64,000 nt of DNA from DATLNF01 sp963765815 (GTDB lineage: Bacteria; Actinomycetota; Actinomycetes; BP-191): the NCBI GenBank assembly GCA_963765815.1, contig CAVXXT010000007.1, positions 496,001 through 560,000 of the forward strand, in the 5' to 3' direction. Shown here one piece after another: positions 24,133-33,367 of this stretch. Position 1 is the first letter of the stretch; each line of letters begins with the position of its first letter. The position numbers were made by a program, and so were the translations under genes. The notes beneath the pieces were generated by a model that saw nothing but the letters and a program-made list of their open reading frames with translations, had not been told where the DNA came from and searched no databases.

Positions 24133-24696
24133 TCAGGCGGACTCGGCCTGCTCGTCGCCGGGCGAGCGGCGTCGGAGGAGCACGCGGACGTCGCTGTTGA
24201 GGATCTTGCCCACGTCGGCGTTGAGGAACTTGCCGACATCCGTCTGCAGGATCTTCCCGACGTCGGTGTTGAGGATCTCGCTCAGCGTCCGCTGCCTGGG
24301 CAGCGCGGTGACCGGCTCGGCCGCGTCGTCGATCTCGGACCGGGAACAGGTGGCGAGAGAGAGGCCGGCGTAGCCGAGCACCTCGTTGGCGAGGGCCTCC
24401 TCGGTGAAGTGCAGCTGGCGACCCGCGGCGGTCAGCGTCACCTTGTAGAGCGCGATGTCGCCGTTGCCGGGCTGGTCGTGGATGACGCCGATCGAGCCGA
24501 GCAGCTCCGCGCCGCCGCGACTCCCGGCAGCTCCGGTCCAGGGCCGGTCGTAGCGCTGCCAGACACCGCCGGTCGCGTTCCAGACGCCGCCGCGGGAGAC
24601 GTCGCGCTCGTCGAGCGTGCGCCGCGCGACGGCAGCCGCCTCACGCGGGAGGACGGCAGCCGGCCGGATGGCGGCGCTCGCAACGTGCGTCGTCAA
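24133..24696 (-). CDS. Protein with tandem 8-residue repeats, unknown function
   Basis: TTG start at 24696 with AGGAG upstream; 187 residues. No signal peptide. The middle part (GVIHDQPGNGDIALYKVTL, LHFTEEALANEVLGYAGLSL) is globular-looking. Near 140-170 come four 8-residue units: ILNTDVGK, ILQTDVGK, FLNADVGK, ILNSDV.., with a hydrophobic pair and D-V-G-K in each. An Arg-rich tail follows. At DNA level this is a diverged 24-bp tandem repeat (about 24185-24280). No family is recognised. The CGACCGGTCG core upstream (24711) matches the neighbouring TetR operator, suggesting common control. Confidence 0.6.
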   Translation of the reverse strand: MTTHVASAAIRPAAVLPREAAAVARRTLDERDVSRGGVWNATGGVWQRYDRPWTGAAGSRGGAELLGSIGVIHDQPGNGDIALYKVTLTAAGRQLHFTEEALANEVLGYAGLSLATCSRSEIDDAAEPVTALPRQRTLSEILNTDVGKILQTDVGKFLNADVGKILNSDVRVLLRRRSPGDEQAESA

Positions 24697-24710
24697 CGGG
24701 ACTCCTGTTC

Positions 24711-24720
24711 CGACCGGTCG
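24711..24720. promoter_or_regulatory. Possible second TetR site (CGACCGGTCG)
   Basis: A 10-bp palindrome identical to the core of the operator at 24042-24055, about 15 bases upstream of the TTG start of the repeat protein. Being short and GC-rich, it could occur by chance. Confidence 0.35.
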
Positions 24721-24786
24721 ATGGGCTCACTGTTCTATCGGCCGAACGGTCGCCGTCGTGAGTAGGCCAACCGGGTGATGTCGCGC

Positions 24787-25935
24787 TCAGATCCCGGCGA
24801 GCAGGGCGAACGTCGGATCCTCGGCGGGAGCGGTGATCTCGGTCAGCTCGCACCGCAGGGGTCCGGTCTCGCAGCTGCCCACCAGCCGCCGCGACAGGTC
24901 CCCGGGGTCCGTGGCGGTGAAGAGCACCAGGCGGCCGTCGAGCGACCACTGCACGTCGTCCACGACGGTGAACCGCGACTCCGCCTCGTCGGCCGTGTCG
25001 GGCAGCCCGCTCGCCACCCGCAGCACGTCGGTGCGAGCCTCGGGGGTGACGCTCCCCGCCTGGCGCACGGTGACCTGCGTGTACGCCGTCAGCGCCGCGC
25101 TGACGCCGGTGCCGGCGGCCGCCTCGCCCGGCAGGGGCAGTCGCCGGCGGACCGCGCCGGACTCGTCGTAGACCACGAGCGGGCCCTGCGTCGCCTCGGC
25201 GCCCGGCGCCGACTCGAGCCCCTGCACGACCCGGGTCCACAGCAGCGGGCGCACGTCCGGGCTCTGGACGACCGCGACCAGCTCCGCGCCGCGGACCAAC
25301 GTCGTCGTCGTCGTCGCGCCCGCGCCGAGCCGCTCGATGTCCGCCGGGTCGCACGCGTCGCCCGATGTCAGCGTCTGCAGGAGCAGGTCCTCGCCGACCA
25401 GTCCGACTATCCGTGCGGCGACAGGAACCGAGCCCGTACGACGGGGGACCGGTGCCTGCGACGGCACGCTGGTGAGCAATTCGGTGCGGTCCCCGCAGCC
25501 TTCGCCATCGGGGTCGCCGGGCAGGACGCCCCACACGATGCGGCCGGCGGCGGCGACGGCCGAGCGGGCGTCGTCGACGGCGCCGAGGACCCGCCCGGTC
25601 TGCGGGTCTCGCGCGGTCAGCCCCTCGTCGGTCGCGGCGAAGACCGCCTCACCGGAGCGGTGGGCGGGCAGCTCGGCGTCGTAGAGCAGCGTCGACGCTC
25701 CGGTCGTGACGTCGATGCGGAAGACACCGCCGTCGCGCTGCACCCACAGCGTCCGCAGCGGGTTCGCGGCGAGCGCCGTGGCCGACGTCGAGGGGGCAGC
25801 GGCCGGCGACGTCGAGGCAGACGTCGACGGCGTGATCGTCGGATTGGGCGGATCGCCGCGATCGCACGCGCCGATCGTCACCACGAGCGGCGCGAGCGCG
25901 AGCGCGACACCGCGGCGTACCCGCCGGCGGATCAC
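24787..25935 (-). CDS. Secreted lipoprotein, beta-propeller-like
   Basis: Start GTG 25935 overlaps the upstream stop (GTGA). The 382-residue protein has a lipoprotein signal (VIRRRVRRGVALALAPLVVTIGAC, lipobox IGAC), a Thr/Ser/Ala/Pro-rich linker, then beta-rich repeats such as LWVQRDGGVFRIDVTTGASTLL, VFAATDEGLTARDPQTGRVLG and VQWSLDGRLVLFTATDPGD, suggesting a WD40/TolB-like propeller. Four conserved-looking Cys occur (EGCGDRT, GDACDPA, GSCETG, LRCEL). It is co-transcribed with the M15-like exported protein upstream, so the two may act together at the cell wall. Confidence 0.7.
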   Translation of the reverse strand: MIRRRVRRGVALALAPLVVTIGACDRGDPPNPTITPSTSASTSPAAAPSTSATALAANPLRTLWVQRDGGVFRIDVTTGASTLLYDAELPAHRSGEAVFAATDEGLTARDPQTGRVLGAVDDARSAVAAAGRIVWGVLPGDPDGEGCGDRTELLTSVPSQAPVPRRTGSVPVAARIVGLVGEDLLLQTLTSGDACDPADIERLGAGATTTTTLVRGAELVAVVQSPDVRPLLWTRVVQGLESAPGAEATQGPLVVYDESGAVRRRLPLPGEAAAGTGVSAALTAYTQVTVRQAGSVTPEARTDVLRVASGLPDTADEAESRFTVVDDVQWSLDGRLVLFTATDPGDLSRRLVGSCETGPLRCELTEITAPAEDPTFALLAGI

Positions 25936-27911
25936 TCGGCCGGGCTCGGCGACGGGTCGGCGTCGGTCCGGTCGAGCAGCCCCGCCTGTGCGGCAGGCAC
26001 GATCCGCACGAGGAGCTGACCGCCGCCGCCGCCGGGGACCCGCACCGTCAACGGCTCGTCGCGGCCCGGCCGGTACGTCGTGCGGTAGACGTGACCGGGG
26101 TCGCAGCCGCGGGCACCGCTCGCGGGCTGCCACGACAGGTCCCGCCCGTTGACCAGCACGTCGCGCACTATCTCGCTCTCGCGGTCGCGGCGGAAAGCCG
26201 GGTCGACCGTCAGCGACGAGCACTCGGCGTCGACCACGCCGCCGTCGATCTCGTAGGTCCCTGCGGACTCGAGGACGTAGCTCTGCCCGGACCGGAGGAA
26301 GTGCTCGGCGGTGACGCCGGCCGGCTCGCCGGCCGGCAGCGACATCTCCTCGAGCTGGTCGAGCGGGTCCGCCCGACGGATCCGCACCGTGACGCCCCCG
26401 GTGTTGTCGGTGTGGTCGAGGTCCCACAGCGACAGCGGCACCGGGCCGTCGCGGTCGGCGCGCCACACCCACTGGTAGGCGTGCTTCACCGGGTCGCAGT
26501 CGTCGGCGACGTCGGCCACCGGCGCGGCGCCGGCGTCCTGCTCCGCGACGAAGAGGTCGAGGTGGTCGTCGTCCGGGCGCTCCGGGTCGATCGACCGGGC
26601 ACGCCGCCAGGTGCCGTCCAGCGTGGACGTGGAGCACTCGGCGTCGGCCTGGCCGTCGCCGTAGGACCAGGTGCCCCACGCCGTCATGACGTAGCGCTCG
26701 CCACGTCGTACCGAGCCACGAGTGAGCACGCCGCCGACCGTGTTGGCAGGCACGCCGATCCGCTCGTCGAGGATCGGGACGTCCTTGCGGATGCGCACCC
26801 GCAGCGCGCCGTAGTTGCCGGCGATCGTCGGGTCCCAGATGGCCAGGTGCGCGTTGAGCGTGCGCTCGCTGGTGAACGTCCAGGCGTACCGGTGCTGCGC
26901 GGCGTCGCAGGAGTTCCCGGTGTCTGTCACGGGCCGGGCGAGGATGTCGACGCCGTTGAGGTAGAGGTCGAGGTGGTCCGCCTCGGCCCGACGTACCAGG
27001 CTGCGGTTGCGCCGCCACGCGTCGCCCGGCGTCGTCGAGCACTCGGCATCGGCGAGGCCGCCGCCCCAGCCGAACACGCCGCTGATCTCGACCTGGTAGC
27101 GCTCGCCCGCCTCGAGGAACCCGGTCGAGACCGCACGGCCGGGATTGCCGCCGACGACGACCGTCTCGTCGACCAGCGGGCGGCCGGTCGCTACCGCGCC
27201 GGCCGGGACCGACGGCTCGGGCACCCATGGCCCGAGCCAGGACACGCGGCGACCGCGCAGGTCGCTGCTGCTGCCGGACGCCGCGACCGGCGGCAGGGGG
27301 TTCGGCATCGCGACCGGCTTGCCGGTCCAGAACGACGTGACCCGCTTGGCGCCAGGCCAGGAGAAGGAGAAGTGGATGTGGTCGGTGTGCGGGTTGGCGC
27401 CGGTGTAGGCGCGCCAGCCCGACCCGGCCTGGTACGACGCCCAGATCCGGTGGTTCCAGATCACGTACATCAAACCGAGTCGCCGGGCCATCGCGTGCTG
27501 GTTGCCGTAGGAGTCCGTCGCGAACAGCCAGCGGAGCAGCTCCTCGGCCCGCGCCTTCTCGGCGGGAGTGGTCACCCGCACGCCCCAGTCGAACGCCCGA
27601 CCCTCCTTGTGCTCGCTCTTCCCGCCGACCGTGCAGCCGCGCAGGATCCCGAGGTTGCGCGAGCCGGAGTAGGTCCGCATCAGCAGGTCGCGCCACGCGG
27701 CGACGCCGGGCTGGGCCGTGCCGTAGCAGACCCGCTGGCCGTCGTACGCGGAGTACGCCTCGAGTGCCCGGGGGAACGCGACCGTCGTGCGCGGCGGCGT
27801 CGCGTGGGCCGGCGAGGGAAGCACGGTGCCGATCGCCACGCCGACGACCGCGAGGACCAGGAGACGGCGGCGCCGCACCGGGCGCGGGAGGCGGGAAGCG
27901 GGAGAGGACAT
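25932..27911 (-). CDS. Exported M15-like (D,D-carboxypeptidase fold) protein with three C-terminal repeat domains
   Basis: Start ATG 27911 (MSSPASRLPRPVRRRRLLVL) gives a signal peptide cleaved near AHA-T. The metal-site motifs are SEHKEGRAFDWGV (His/Asp) and NPHTDHIHFSFSW (His), as in M15/ARB-type peptidases that cut peptidoglycan stem peptides. After a Pro-rich linker come three related domains of about 130 residues (roughly 250-385, 390-520 and 525-650). Each has a G-Y/S-Y start, a DAECS motif (AECSTTPG, AECSTSTL, AECSSLTV), W/F-R-R, a VNG/LNG loop and a C-D-x-x-H-x-Y motif. They may be glycan-binding. 659 residues in all. Confidence 0.78.
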   Translation of the reverse strand: MSSPASRLPRPVRRRRLLVLAVVGVAIGTVLPSPAHATPPRTTVAFPRALEAYSAYDGQRVCYGTAQPGVAAWRDLLMRTYSGSRNLGILRGCTVGGKSEHKEGRAFDWGVRVTTPAEKARAEELLRWLFATDSYGNQHAMARRLGLMYVIWNHRIWASYQAGSGWRAYTGANPHTDHIHFSFSWPGAKRVTSFWTGKPVAMPNPLPPVAASGSSSDLRGRRVSWLGPWVPEPSVPAGAVATGRPLVDETVVVGGNPGRAVSTGFLEAGERYQVEISGVFGWGGGLADAECSTTPGDAWRRNRSLVRRAEADHLDLYLNGVDILARPVTDTGNSCDAAQHRYAWTFTSERTLNAHLAIWDPTIAGNYGALRVRIRKDVPILDERIGVPANTVGGVLTRGSVRRGERYVMTAWGTWSYGDGQADAECSTSTLDGTWRRARSIDPERPDDDHLDLFVAEQDAGAAPVADVADDCDPVKHAYQWVWRADRDGPVPLSLWDLDHTDNTGGVTVRIRRADPLDQLEEMSLPAGEPAGVTAEHFLRSGQSYVLESAGTYEIDGGVVDAECSSLTVDPAFRRDRESEIVRDVLVNGRDLSWQPASGARGCDPGHVYRTTYRPGRDEPLTVRVPGGGGGQLLVRIVPAAQAGLLDRTDADPSPSPAE

Positions 27912-28133
27912 GGTCGACTCTTCGGCGCGTCGCCGCCCGGCGTGCACCGCCTGCACGCGGAAGTCACCGCGCCGCCACCCTCGCGGAACCGGACGTGCCA
28001 GGACGTAGCCGGGCAACGCGCCGCCAGGACTGCTCACCGTGGCCAGGCGAAGGTAGTCCCAACGAGTCAATCCACGGCCAACTCGTCCTTTCCGGCCACG
28101 GCCGCACCGACAGTGACCGAGACTTGACGCACT

Positions 28134-30179
28134 GTGGCCACGACCTCACGCCGTTCCGACGGCGGACGGCAGGCGGCGATCCTCCTCGTCGCCGGCGGCG
28201 CGCTGACGCTGCTCAACAACGTCCTGCCGGGAGCCGGCTCGCTGCGCCTGCTGCCGCTCACCGTCATCGGCGTCGCGGCCCTGGTGCTCGGCGCGATCGG
28301 CTGGGTCCTGCCGTGGGCGCGCTACCCAGAGCGGCTCACGCTGGTGAACGTGCCGCTGGCACTTGGCCTGGTCGCGGCGGCGAGCGCGTTCGGCGACGGC
28401 AGCGCCTACAGCCACTCGGTCTTCTTCGTCGTCGTCTTCGTGTGGGTCGGCCTCTCGCAGCCACCAGGTACGTCGTACTGGCTGGTGCCGCCGACCGTCG
28501 TGGCCTACGTGTGGCCGCTGCTGGTGAAGACCGACCCGGGTCGCAACGCGGTCGCGTCGGTCTTCGTCGCTGTGCCGGTCTGCGTGCTGGTCGGCGAGGT
28601 GCTGGCCCGCGTCACGCGCCGACAGCAGGAGGCGGCCGAGCGAGACCAGGTGCGCGCCGCGCTGCGCGGTCGGCTGGTGTCGGCGGTCGCTCACATCAAC
28701 TCCGAGCTCGACCACGCCGCCGCGCTGTCACGCATCTGCGACGGCGCCCGGGACGTCGTCGGCTGCGAGGCCACCGGGTTCGCGCTGATCAGCGACGGCG
28801 ACGCCGAGCTGGTCGCCGTCGCAGGACCGGTCGAGGGCCTGCTCGGCGAACGCTTCCCGGTGGCCGAGAGCATGATCCGGGAGATCCTCGAATCGCGTGC
28901 CCCCTTCGTGCTGCACGAGCTGTCGGCGTACCCGGTGCTCATGGACGAGGTCGAGGCGGCGGTCCCCGGACTGCACACCCTCGTCGCGGTGCCGTGCCTC
29001 GACGGCGGCCAGGTGGTCGGCGCGCTGTACGGCGCGTTCGGCGAGGCGCACGGGCCGGTGCAGACCGCCGAGGTGGAAGCGCTGCAGCTGCTCGCCGGCC
29101 ACGTCGGCGGCGCGCTGCGCAACGCCGGCGCCCACACGGCGGTGGTGCAGCAGCGCGAGCACGAGCAGGCGGTGGTCGACGGGATGCCGGACGGCGTCGC
29201 CGTCGTGTCCGCCAACGGGCTGGTGGGCAGCTGGAACGCGTCCGCGGCGCGGCTGACCGGGCTGTCGGCCGACATGGTCATCGGCCAGGCGCTCCCGCTG
29301 CCGGTGCCGGACCTCGGCGTCGACGCGCCGCTGGGCCACCGCGGCGCGGACGGCCGTCCGCTGGAGATCACCTCGTCGCCGCTGCCGGGCGGCGAGGTCG
29401 TGGTCATCATCCGCGACGTGTCGCACGCCAAGGCGCTCGACGACGCGAAGGACATGTTCATCGCCACGACGAGCCACGAGCTTCGTTCGCCGCTCACCGT
29501 CGTGAAGGGGTTCGCCTCGACCCTTCAGACGCACTGGACCCGGATGGACGACGACATGCGCGAGGAGTCCCTCGCCGCGATGGTCGAGCGCACGGACGGC
29601 CTCATCGCACTGGTCGAGGCGCTGATGCTGACGGTGACCGTCGGCATGACCGACCACGCTCTCGCGATGGAACCGCTCGCGCTCGAGCCGGCACTCGAGC
29701 GCGCGGCCGCACAGGTGCCGCTGCTCAGCGCCGGGCACACCAGCGCGGTGCGCGTCGGCGCCGACGTGCCACCGGTGTGGGCCGACCCCGCTGCGCTCCG
29801 GCACGCCGTCGAGCAGCTGGTCGAGAACGCGGTGAAGTACAGCCCGGGCGGCGGCGAGGTCGAGCTGTCCGCGGCGTACGACGGCGGCGGTGCGGTCGTC
29901 ATCGAGGTCGCCGACCGTGGCGTCGGGCTGCCGGCCGGCCGCGAGCGCTCGCTGTTCGACCGGTTCGTGCAGGGCGAGGGCGGGGACCGCCGACCCTACG
30001 GCGGGGTCGGGCTCGGCCTGCACATCGTGCAGACCCTGGTGCAGTCGATGGGCGGCACGGTCAGCGCGCGCAACCGCGACGGCGGGGGCGCCGTGCTGCA
30101 GCTCACCCTGCTGCCGGCGCCGGTGCCGCGCGCTGCCCCCGACGAGACGGTGCGGAGTGCGGCAGACTCCGCCGCATGA
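28134..30179 (+). CDS. Membrane sensor histidine kinase (GAF, PAS, HisKA, HATPase)
   Basis: This 681-residue protein starts at GTG 28134. About six membrane helices (residues 13-155) are followed by a GAF domain (about 185-340; ALSRICDGARDVVGCEATGFALI), a PAS domain (about 345-425; VDGMPDGVAVVSANGLVGSWN), the phosphoacceptor in IATTSHELRSPLTVVKGFA and a HATPase (LVENAVKYSPGGG, DRGVGLP, GGVGLGLHIVQTLVQSMGG). No cognate regulator is adjacent; its stop overlaps the next gene (ATGA). Confidence 0.88.
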   Translation: MATTSRRSDGGRQAAILLVAGGALTLLNNVLPGAGSLRLLPLTVIGVAALVLGAIGWVLPWARYPERLTLVNVPLALGLVAAASAFGDGSAYSHSVFFVVVFVWVGLSQPPGTSYWLVPPTVVAYVWPLLVKTDPGRNAVASVFVAVPVCVLVGEVLARVTRRQQEAAERDQVRAALRGRLVSAVAHINSELDHAAALSRICDGARDVVGCEATGFALISDGDAELVAVAGPVEGLLGERFPVAESMIREILESRAPFVLHELSAYPVLMDEVEAAVPGLHTLVAVPCLDGGQVVGALYGAFGEAHGPVQTAEVEALQLLAGHVGGALRNAGAHTAVVQQREHEQAVVDGMPDGVAVVSANGLVGSWNASAARLTGLSADMVIGQALPLPVPDLGVDAPLGHRGADGRPLEITSSPLPGGEVVVIIRDVSHAKALDDAKDMFIATTSHELRSPLTVVKGFASTLQTHWTRMDDDMREESLAAMVERTDGLIALVEALMLTVTVGMTDHALAMEPLALEPALERAAAQVPLLSAGHTSAVRVGADVPPVWADPAALRHAVEQLVENAVKYSPGGGEVELSAAYDGGGAVVIEVADRGVGLPAGRERSLFDRFVQGEGGDRRPYGGVGLGLHIVQTLVQSMGGTVSARNRDGGGAVLQLTLLPAPVPRAAPDETVRSAADSAA

Positions 30180-30916
30180 CTCCCGAGGACTTCGTCCGGC
30201 ACCTCCGATCCGACGCCATGCGACTCGCCGAGGTCGCTGCGCCCAACCTGACTGCACGCGTGCCGAGCTGCCCGGAGTGGGACGTCGCCGAGCTGGTGCG
30301 GCACACGGCCGCGGTCTATCAGCACAAGCTCGCCTGCATGCGGCTCGGCCGACGACCCGAGGAGTCCGAGTGGCCGCACGACGCGCCGGACGGCGACGTC
30401 GTGAAGTGGCTGACGGACGGCCTCGACGACCTCGTCTCGGAGATGACCTCGCGCGGGCCGTCGGCGCCGTCGTACACCTGGTTCCCGCCGGACCAGACGG
30501 TCGGCTTCTGGTTCCGTCGGATGGCGCAGGAGACCGCGGTGCACCGCGTCGACGGCGAGCTCGCGGCCGGCTCAGTCACGCCGATCGATTCAGGTCTCGC
30601 GATCGACGGCGTCGACGAGATCCTGGTCACGTTCATCGGCGGGTCGTGGTGGGAGGAAGACCCGATCGAGAGCGCGTCGGGTCGCACCGTGGCCGTCGTA
30701 ACCGGCGGCGAGTCGTGGCACCTCACTCTCGAGAAGGCCGCGTTGCCCGTGGTCCGCGGCGGTGGTCGGACCGCGGACCTGACCATCAGCGGCGAGCCGC
30801 ACGACGTGCTGCTCTGGCTCTGGGGCGGGCGCGTCGGCGACGACGTGGTCACGATCGATGGCGACTCCTCGGTCGTGTCCGAGCTGCGCACCCGTCTCGA
30901 CTACACGACCAGCTGA
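30176..30916 (+). CDS. Mycothiol-dependent maleylpyruvate-isomerase-family (DinB-fold) protein
   Basis: The ATG overlaps the kinase stop. The 246-residue protein starts with TPEDFVRHLRSDAMRLAEVA and ARVPSCPEWDVAELVRHTAAVYQHK (W-D-V-x-x-L-V-x-H, the metal-binding pattern of the DinB/MDMPI N-terminal domain), continues with RMAQETAVHRVDGELAAG, and ends in an SCP2-like C-terminal domain (TVAVVTGGESWHLTLEK). The family includes mycothiol-dependent isomerases and transferases; the exact reaction is unknown. Mycothiol dependence fits an actinobacterium. Confidence 0.85.
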   Translation: MTPEDFVRHLRSDAMRLAEVAAPNLTARVPSCPEWDVAELVRHTAAVYQHKLACMRLGRRPEESEWPHDAPDGDVVKWLTDGLDDLVSEMTSRGPSAPSYTWFPPDQTVGFWFRRMAQETAVHRVDGELAAGSVTPIDSGLAIDGVDEILVTFIGGSWWEEDPIESASGRTVAVVTGGESWHLTLEKAALPVVRGGGRTADLTISGEPHDVLLWLWGGRVGDDVVTIDGDSSVVSELRTRLDYTTS

Positions 30917-30918
30917 CG

Positions 30919-31356
30919 TCAGAGCGTCGCGTAGTCCCTCTCGAACTGCACGCGGTCCTCGGGGTCGGCGATCGCGTCGCCGGCTTCGCGCGCGAGCCGC
31001 TTGAACATCGCCGCCGAGTCGGCGTCGCCCGCGACCGCGCACGCCCGCGACATCGACTCGTAGGCGAAGGCGATGTCCCAGTCCTCTACGTCACCTCGAC
31101 CGCACCACTCGATGCACTCGCCCGCATGGTGCACGGCGGGCTCGCCGCGACCCAGGACGGCGTACACGCGGGAGAGCTGCCACTCACCGCGGGCCTGATG
31201 CTTCGCCTCGTGCGACGCCTGGCTCCAGTGGAAGCGCGAGGCATGCGCGGTGTGCACCATCGCCTCGTCCTCGTCATGCGTCCGATCGGGCTTGTCGAGC
31301 AGAGTCCAGGTCGCGTTGAACAGATCTACGCCGAGCTGACGGTGGTCGACGTCCAT
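30919..31356 (-). CDS. Conserved helical protein (145 aa), unknown function
   Basis: ATG 31356 is preceded by GAGGAG at a suitable distance. The protein MDVDHRQLGVDLFNATWTLL... contains TPR-like helical pairs (HASRFHWSQASHEAKHQARGEWQLSRVYAVLGRGEPAVHHAGECIEWC, later FAYESMSRACAVAGDADSAAMFKRLAREAG). It resembles small actinobacterial TPR-like proteins of unknown role. As sequenced, the upstream response regulator reads into it without a stop because of one extra base, but its own start and RBS argue that it is a separate gene. Confidence 0.72.
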   Translation of the reverse strand: MDVDHRQLGVDLFNATWTLLDKPDRTHDEDEAMVHTAHASRFHWSQASHEAKHQARGEWQLSRVYAVLGRGEPAVHHAGECIEWCGRGDVEDWDIAFAYESMSRACAVAGDADSAAMFKRLAREAGDAIADPEDRVQFERDYATL

Positions 31357-31376
31357 AGGGCTGGTGCTCCTCGTCG

Positions 31377-32037
31377 TCAGCGATCGCGGCTCGGGCCCGG
31401 ACGGACGAGGCCCGACTCGTAGGCGATACACGACCACCTGGACTCGGTCGCGCAGGTCGAGCTTGGTGAGGATCCGCGCGACGTGGCTCTTCACCGTCGT
31501 CTCCGCGACGAACAGCTCGCCGGCGATCTCGGCGTTGGACATCCCGCGCGCGATCAGCCCGATGACGTCGAGCTCTCTCGGGCTGAAGCGCTCGCGCACC
31601 GCGGGGTCCGGGTCGGGCTGCCCGCAGAAGTCCTCGATCAGCCGGCGGGTGATCGACGGCGCGAGCAGCTGGTCGCCGTGGGCCACCGTGCGGATGGCGT
31701 TGACGAGCTGCTCGCGGCGGGCGTCCTTGAGCAGGAAGCCGCTCGCGCCGGCCTTCATGGCGGCGTAGACGTACTCGTCCAGGTCGAACGTCGTCACCAT
31801 CAGCACCCTGGCGGCGGCGCCGGCTGAGGCGATCTGCCGGGTGGCCTCGATTCCGTCGAGCTCCGGCATGCGCACGTCCATGACGACGACGTCCGGGTCG
31901 TGCTGGCGGACCGCATCGACCGCCTCGACTCCGGTCCTCGCCTCGCCGACGACGCTGATGTCGTCCTCGGCCTGCAGCATCATCCGCAACCCCTCGCGGA
32001 CGAGCTCCTGGTCGTCGGCGATGACGACGCGGATCAC
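31377..32037 (-). CDS. NarL/LuxR-family response regulator (C-terminus altered by one extra base)
   Basis: The receiver domain (IRVVIADDQELVREGLRMML, phosphoacceptor in PDVVVMDVRMPELDG, Lys in GFLLKDARREQL) is followed by a LuxR-type HTH (FSPRELDVIGLIARGMSNAEIAGELFVAETTVKSHVARILTKLDLRDRVQVVVY). After that, the given frame reads RLRVGPRPSG and runs on into the next gene. Without one base near 31425 it would end AYESGLVRPGPSRDR and stop at 31377, the usual family ending. The functional domains are intact either way. It overlaps the sensor gene (ATGA). Confidence 0.85.
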
Positions 32038-33215
32038 GCGCCGTCTCCGATCGGCAGTCGGGCAGTGACGGCGAAGCCGCCCTGCGGTCGAGGTCCCGCG
32101 GCGAACTCGCCGCCGAGCAGCCCGACCCGCTCGCGCATCCCGCGAAGGCCGTGCCCCGGCTCAGCGTCCGTGGCGGGGCCAGGCCCGTCGTCGGTCACGG
32201 TGATCACGACCGCGCCGTTCGCCCGGCGGACGTCGACCTGCGCCGAGGCACCGGGTCCGCCGTGCCGCAGTGTGTTCGTGAGCGCCTCCTGCACGATGCG
32301 AAACACGGACACGTCGACCGTCGGGGGCACGTCCGCCGACCGCACGTCGAGGGACAGGTCGACGGCGACGCCGGCACTCTCGACGGATCCGGTCAGCGCC
32401 GGCAGGTCGTCGATCCCCGAGATCGGCGCGAGATCCGGGACCGATTGTTCGTCGTCGCCGGCGCGAAGCACGTTGAGCAGCCGACGCATCTCCCCGAGCG
32501 CGGAGCGACCGCTCGACTCGATCTTCTCCAAGGTGGCGTCGGTGTCGTGCCCCGGTCGATCGTGGAGCGCGCGCGCACCTGCCGCCTGCACGACCACGAC
32601 GCTGAGGTTGTGCGACACGATGTCGTGCAGCTCGCGGGCGATCCGGTTGCGCTCGTCGTGCACGGCGCGCTCGGCCCCTCGCTCGGCGGCGAGCGCGCGC
32701 GCTGCTGCCGCCGCGGACCCTCGGCGGGCGTAGATCACGGTGCCTAGCAGCCACGCCGCGAGCAGGTAGAGCACGAAGAACGCCGCCGCCCACTGGTCGC
32801 TCTCACGGCCGGACGTCACGTTGGGGTCCTGTGACAACCACAGCCCGAATGCAGTGGCGAGAATGGCCAGCCCGGCGCTGGCGACCCGACGATCGGCGTA
32901 CGCCGCGACCGAGTACGACGCCGCGCCGATCGCGATGACGATGTGCGCGCCCTCCACGGCCTGACCGCTGATGACCATCTGCGCGATGAGACCGAGCGAG
33001 ACGCAGGCGCAGGCCAGCAGCGGTCGGCTACGTCGCCACCACAACGGCAGCGCGAGCAGCAGCGGCAGGAGTGCGACGAGCGGCCGTGGTCCCGGTATCG
33101 GGTCACCCGCGCCGCCGTCCGACCAGACGATCGACTCGACCGCCGCGGTCGTTGCCACCACCAGCGCCAGGTCGACGAGGAGCGCCGTCGTGCCTGCACC
33201 ACCTCGACCCGCCAT
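32034..33215 (-). CDS. NarL-type sensor histidine kinase (HisKA_3)
   Basis: The 393-residue protein has about five or six membrane segments (residues 9-165), a coiled linker, the HisKA_3 phosphoacceptor in ERNRIARELHDIVSHNLSVVVVQA, and a HATPase (IVQEALTNTLRHGGPGA, VTDDGPGPATDAEPGHGLRGMRERVGLLGG). It pairs with the overlapping LuxR-type regulator. Similar pairs in actinobacteria often control nearby transporters or membrane proteins; the divergent membrane gene at 33368 is a candidate. Confidence 0.9.
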   Translation of the reverse strand: MAGRGGAGTTALLVDLALVVATTAAVESIVWSDGGAGDPIPGPRPLVALLPLLLALPLWWRRSRPLLACACVSLGLIAQMVISGQAVEGAHIVIAIGAASYSVAAYADRRVASAGLAILATAFGLWLSQDPNVTSGRESDQWAAAFFVLYLLAAWLLGTVIYARRGSAAAAARALAAERGAERAVHDERNRIARELHDIVSHNLSVVVVQAAGARALHDRPGHDTDATLEKIESSGRSALGEMRRLLNVLRAGDDEQSVPDLAPISGIDDLPALTGSVESAGVAVDLSLDVRSADVPPTVDVSVFRIVQEALTNTLRHGGPGASAQVDVRRANGAVVITVTDDGPGPATDAEPGHGLRGMRERVGLLGGEFAAGPRPQGGFAVTARLPIGDGA

Positions 33216-33367
33216 GGGCCCGAAGGTACTGCGTGCGGGGCCCGCTGACGTCCTCCTCAGGTAGTCGGGAGATTCGTTCTCGAGGAGGAGGCGAACCAGC
33301 CCCGAGTAGGCAGATCCGATCGTGTCCTCGCTCCTAGCGTCGGGCTACACCGACAAAGGAGGCAGAC

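Noticed and set aside
24787..27696. A 969-residue minus-strand frame
   Set aside because: Only the last 382 residues look like protein (the lipoprotein). The rest overlaps the M15-like gene in another frame.
27764..30916. A 1050-residue plus-strand frame
   Set aside because: Low-complexity Arg/Ala-rich text over the sensor kinase gene. Its end is real only from 30176.
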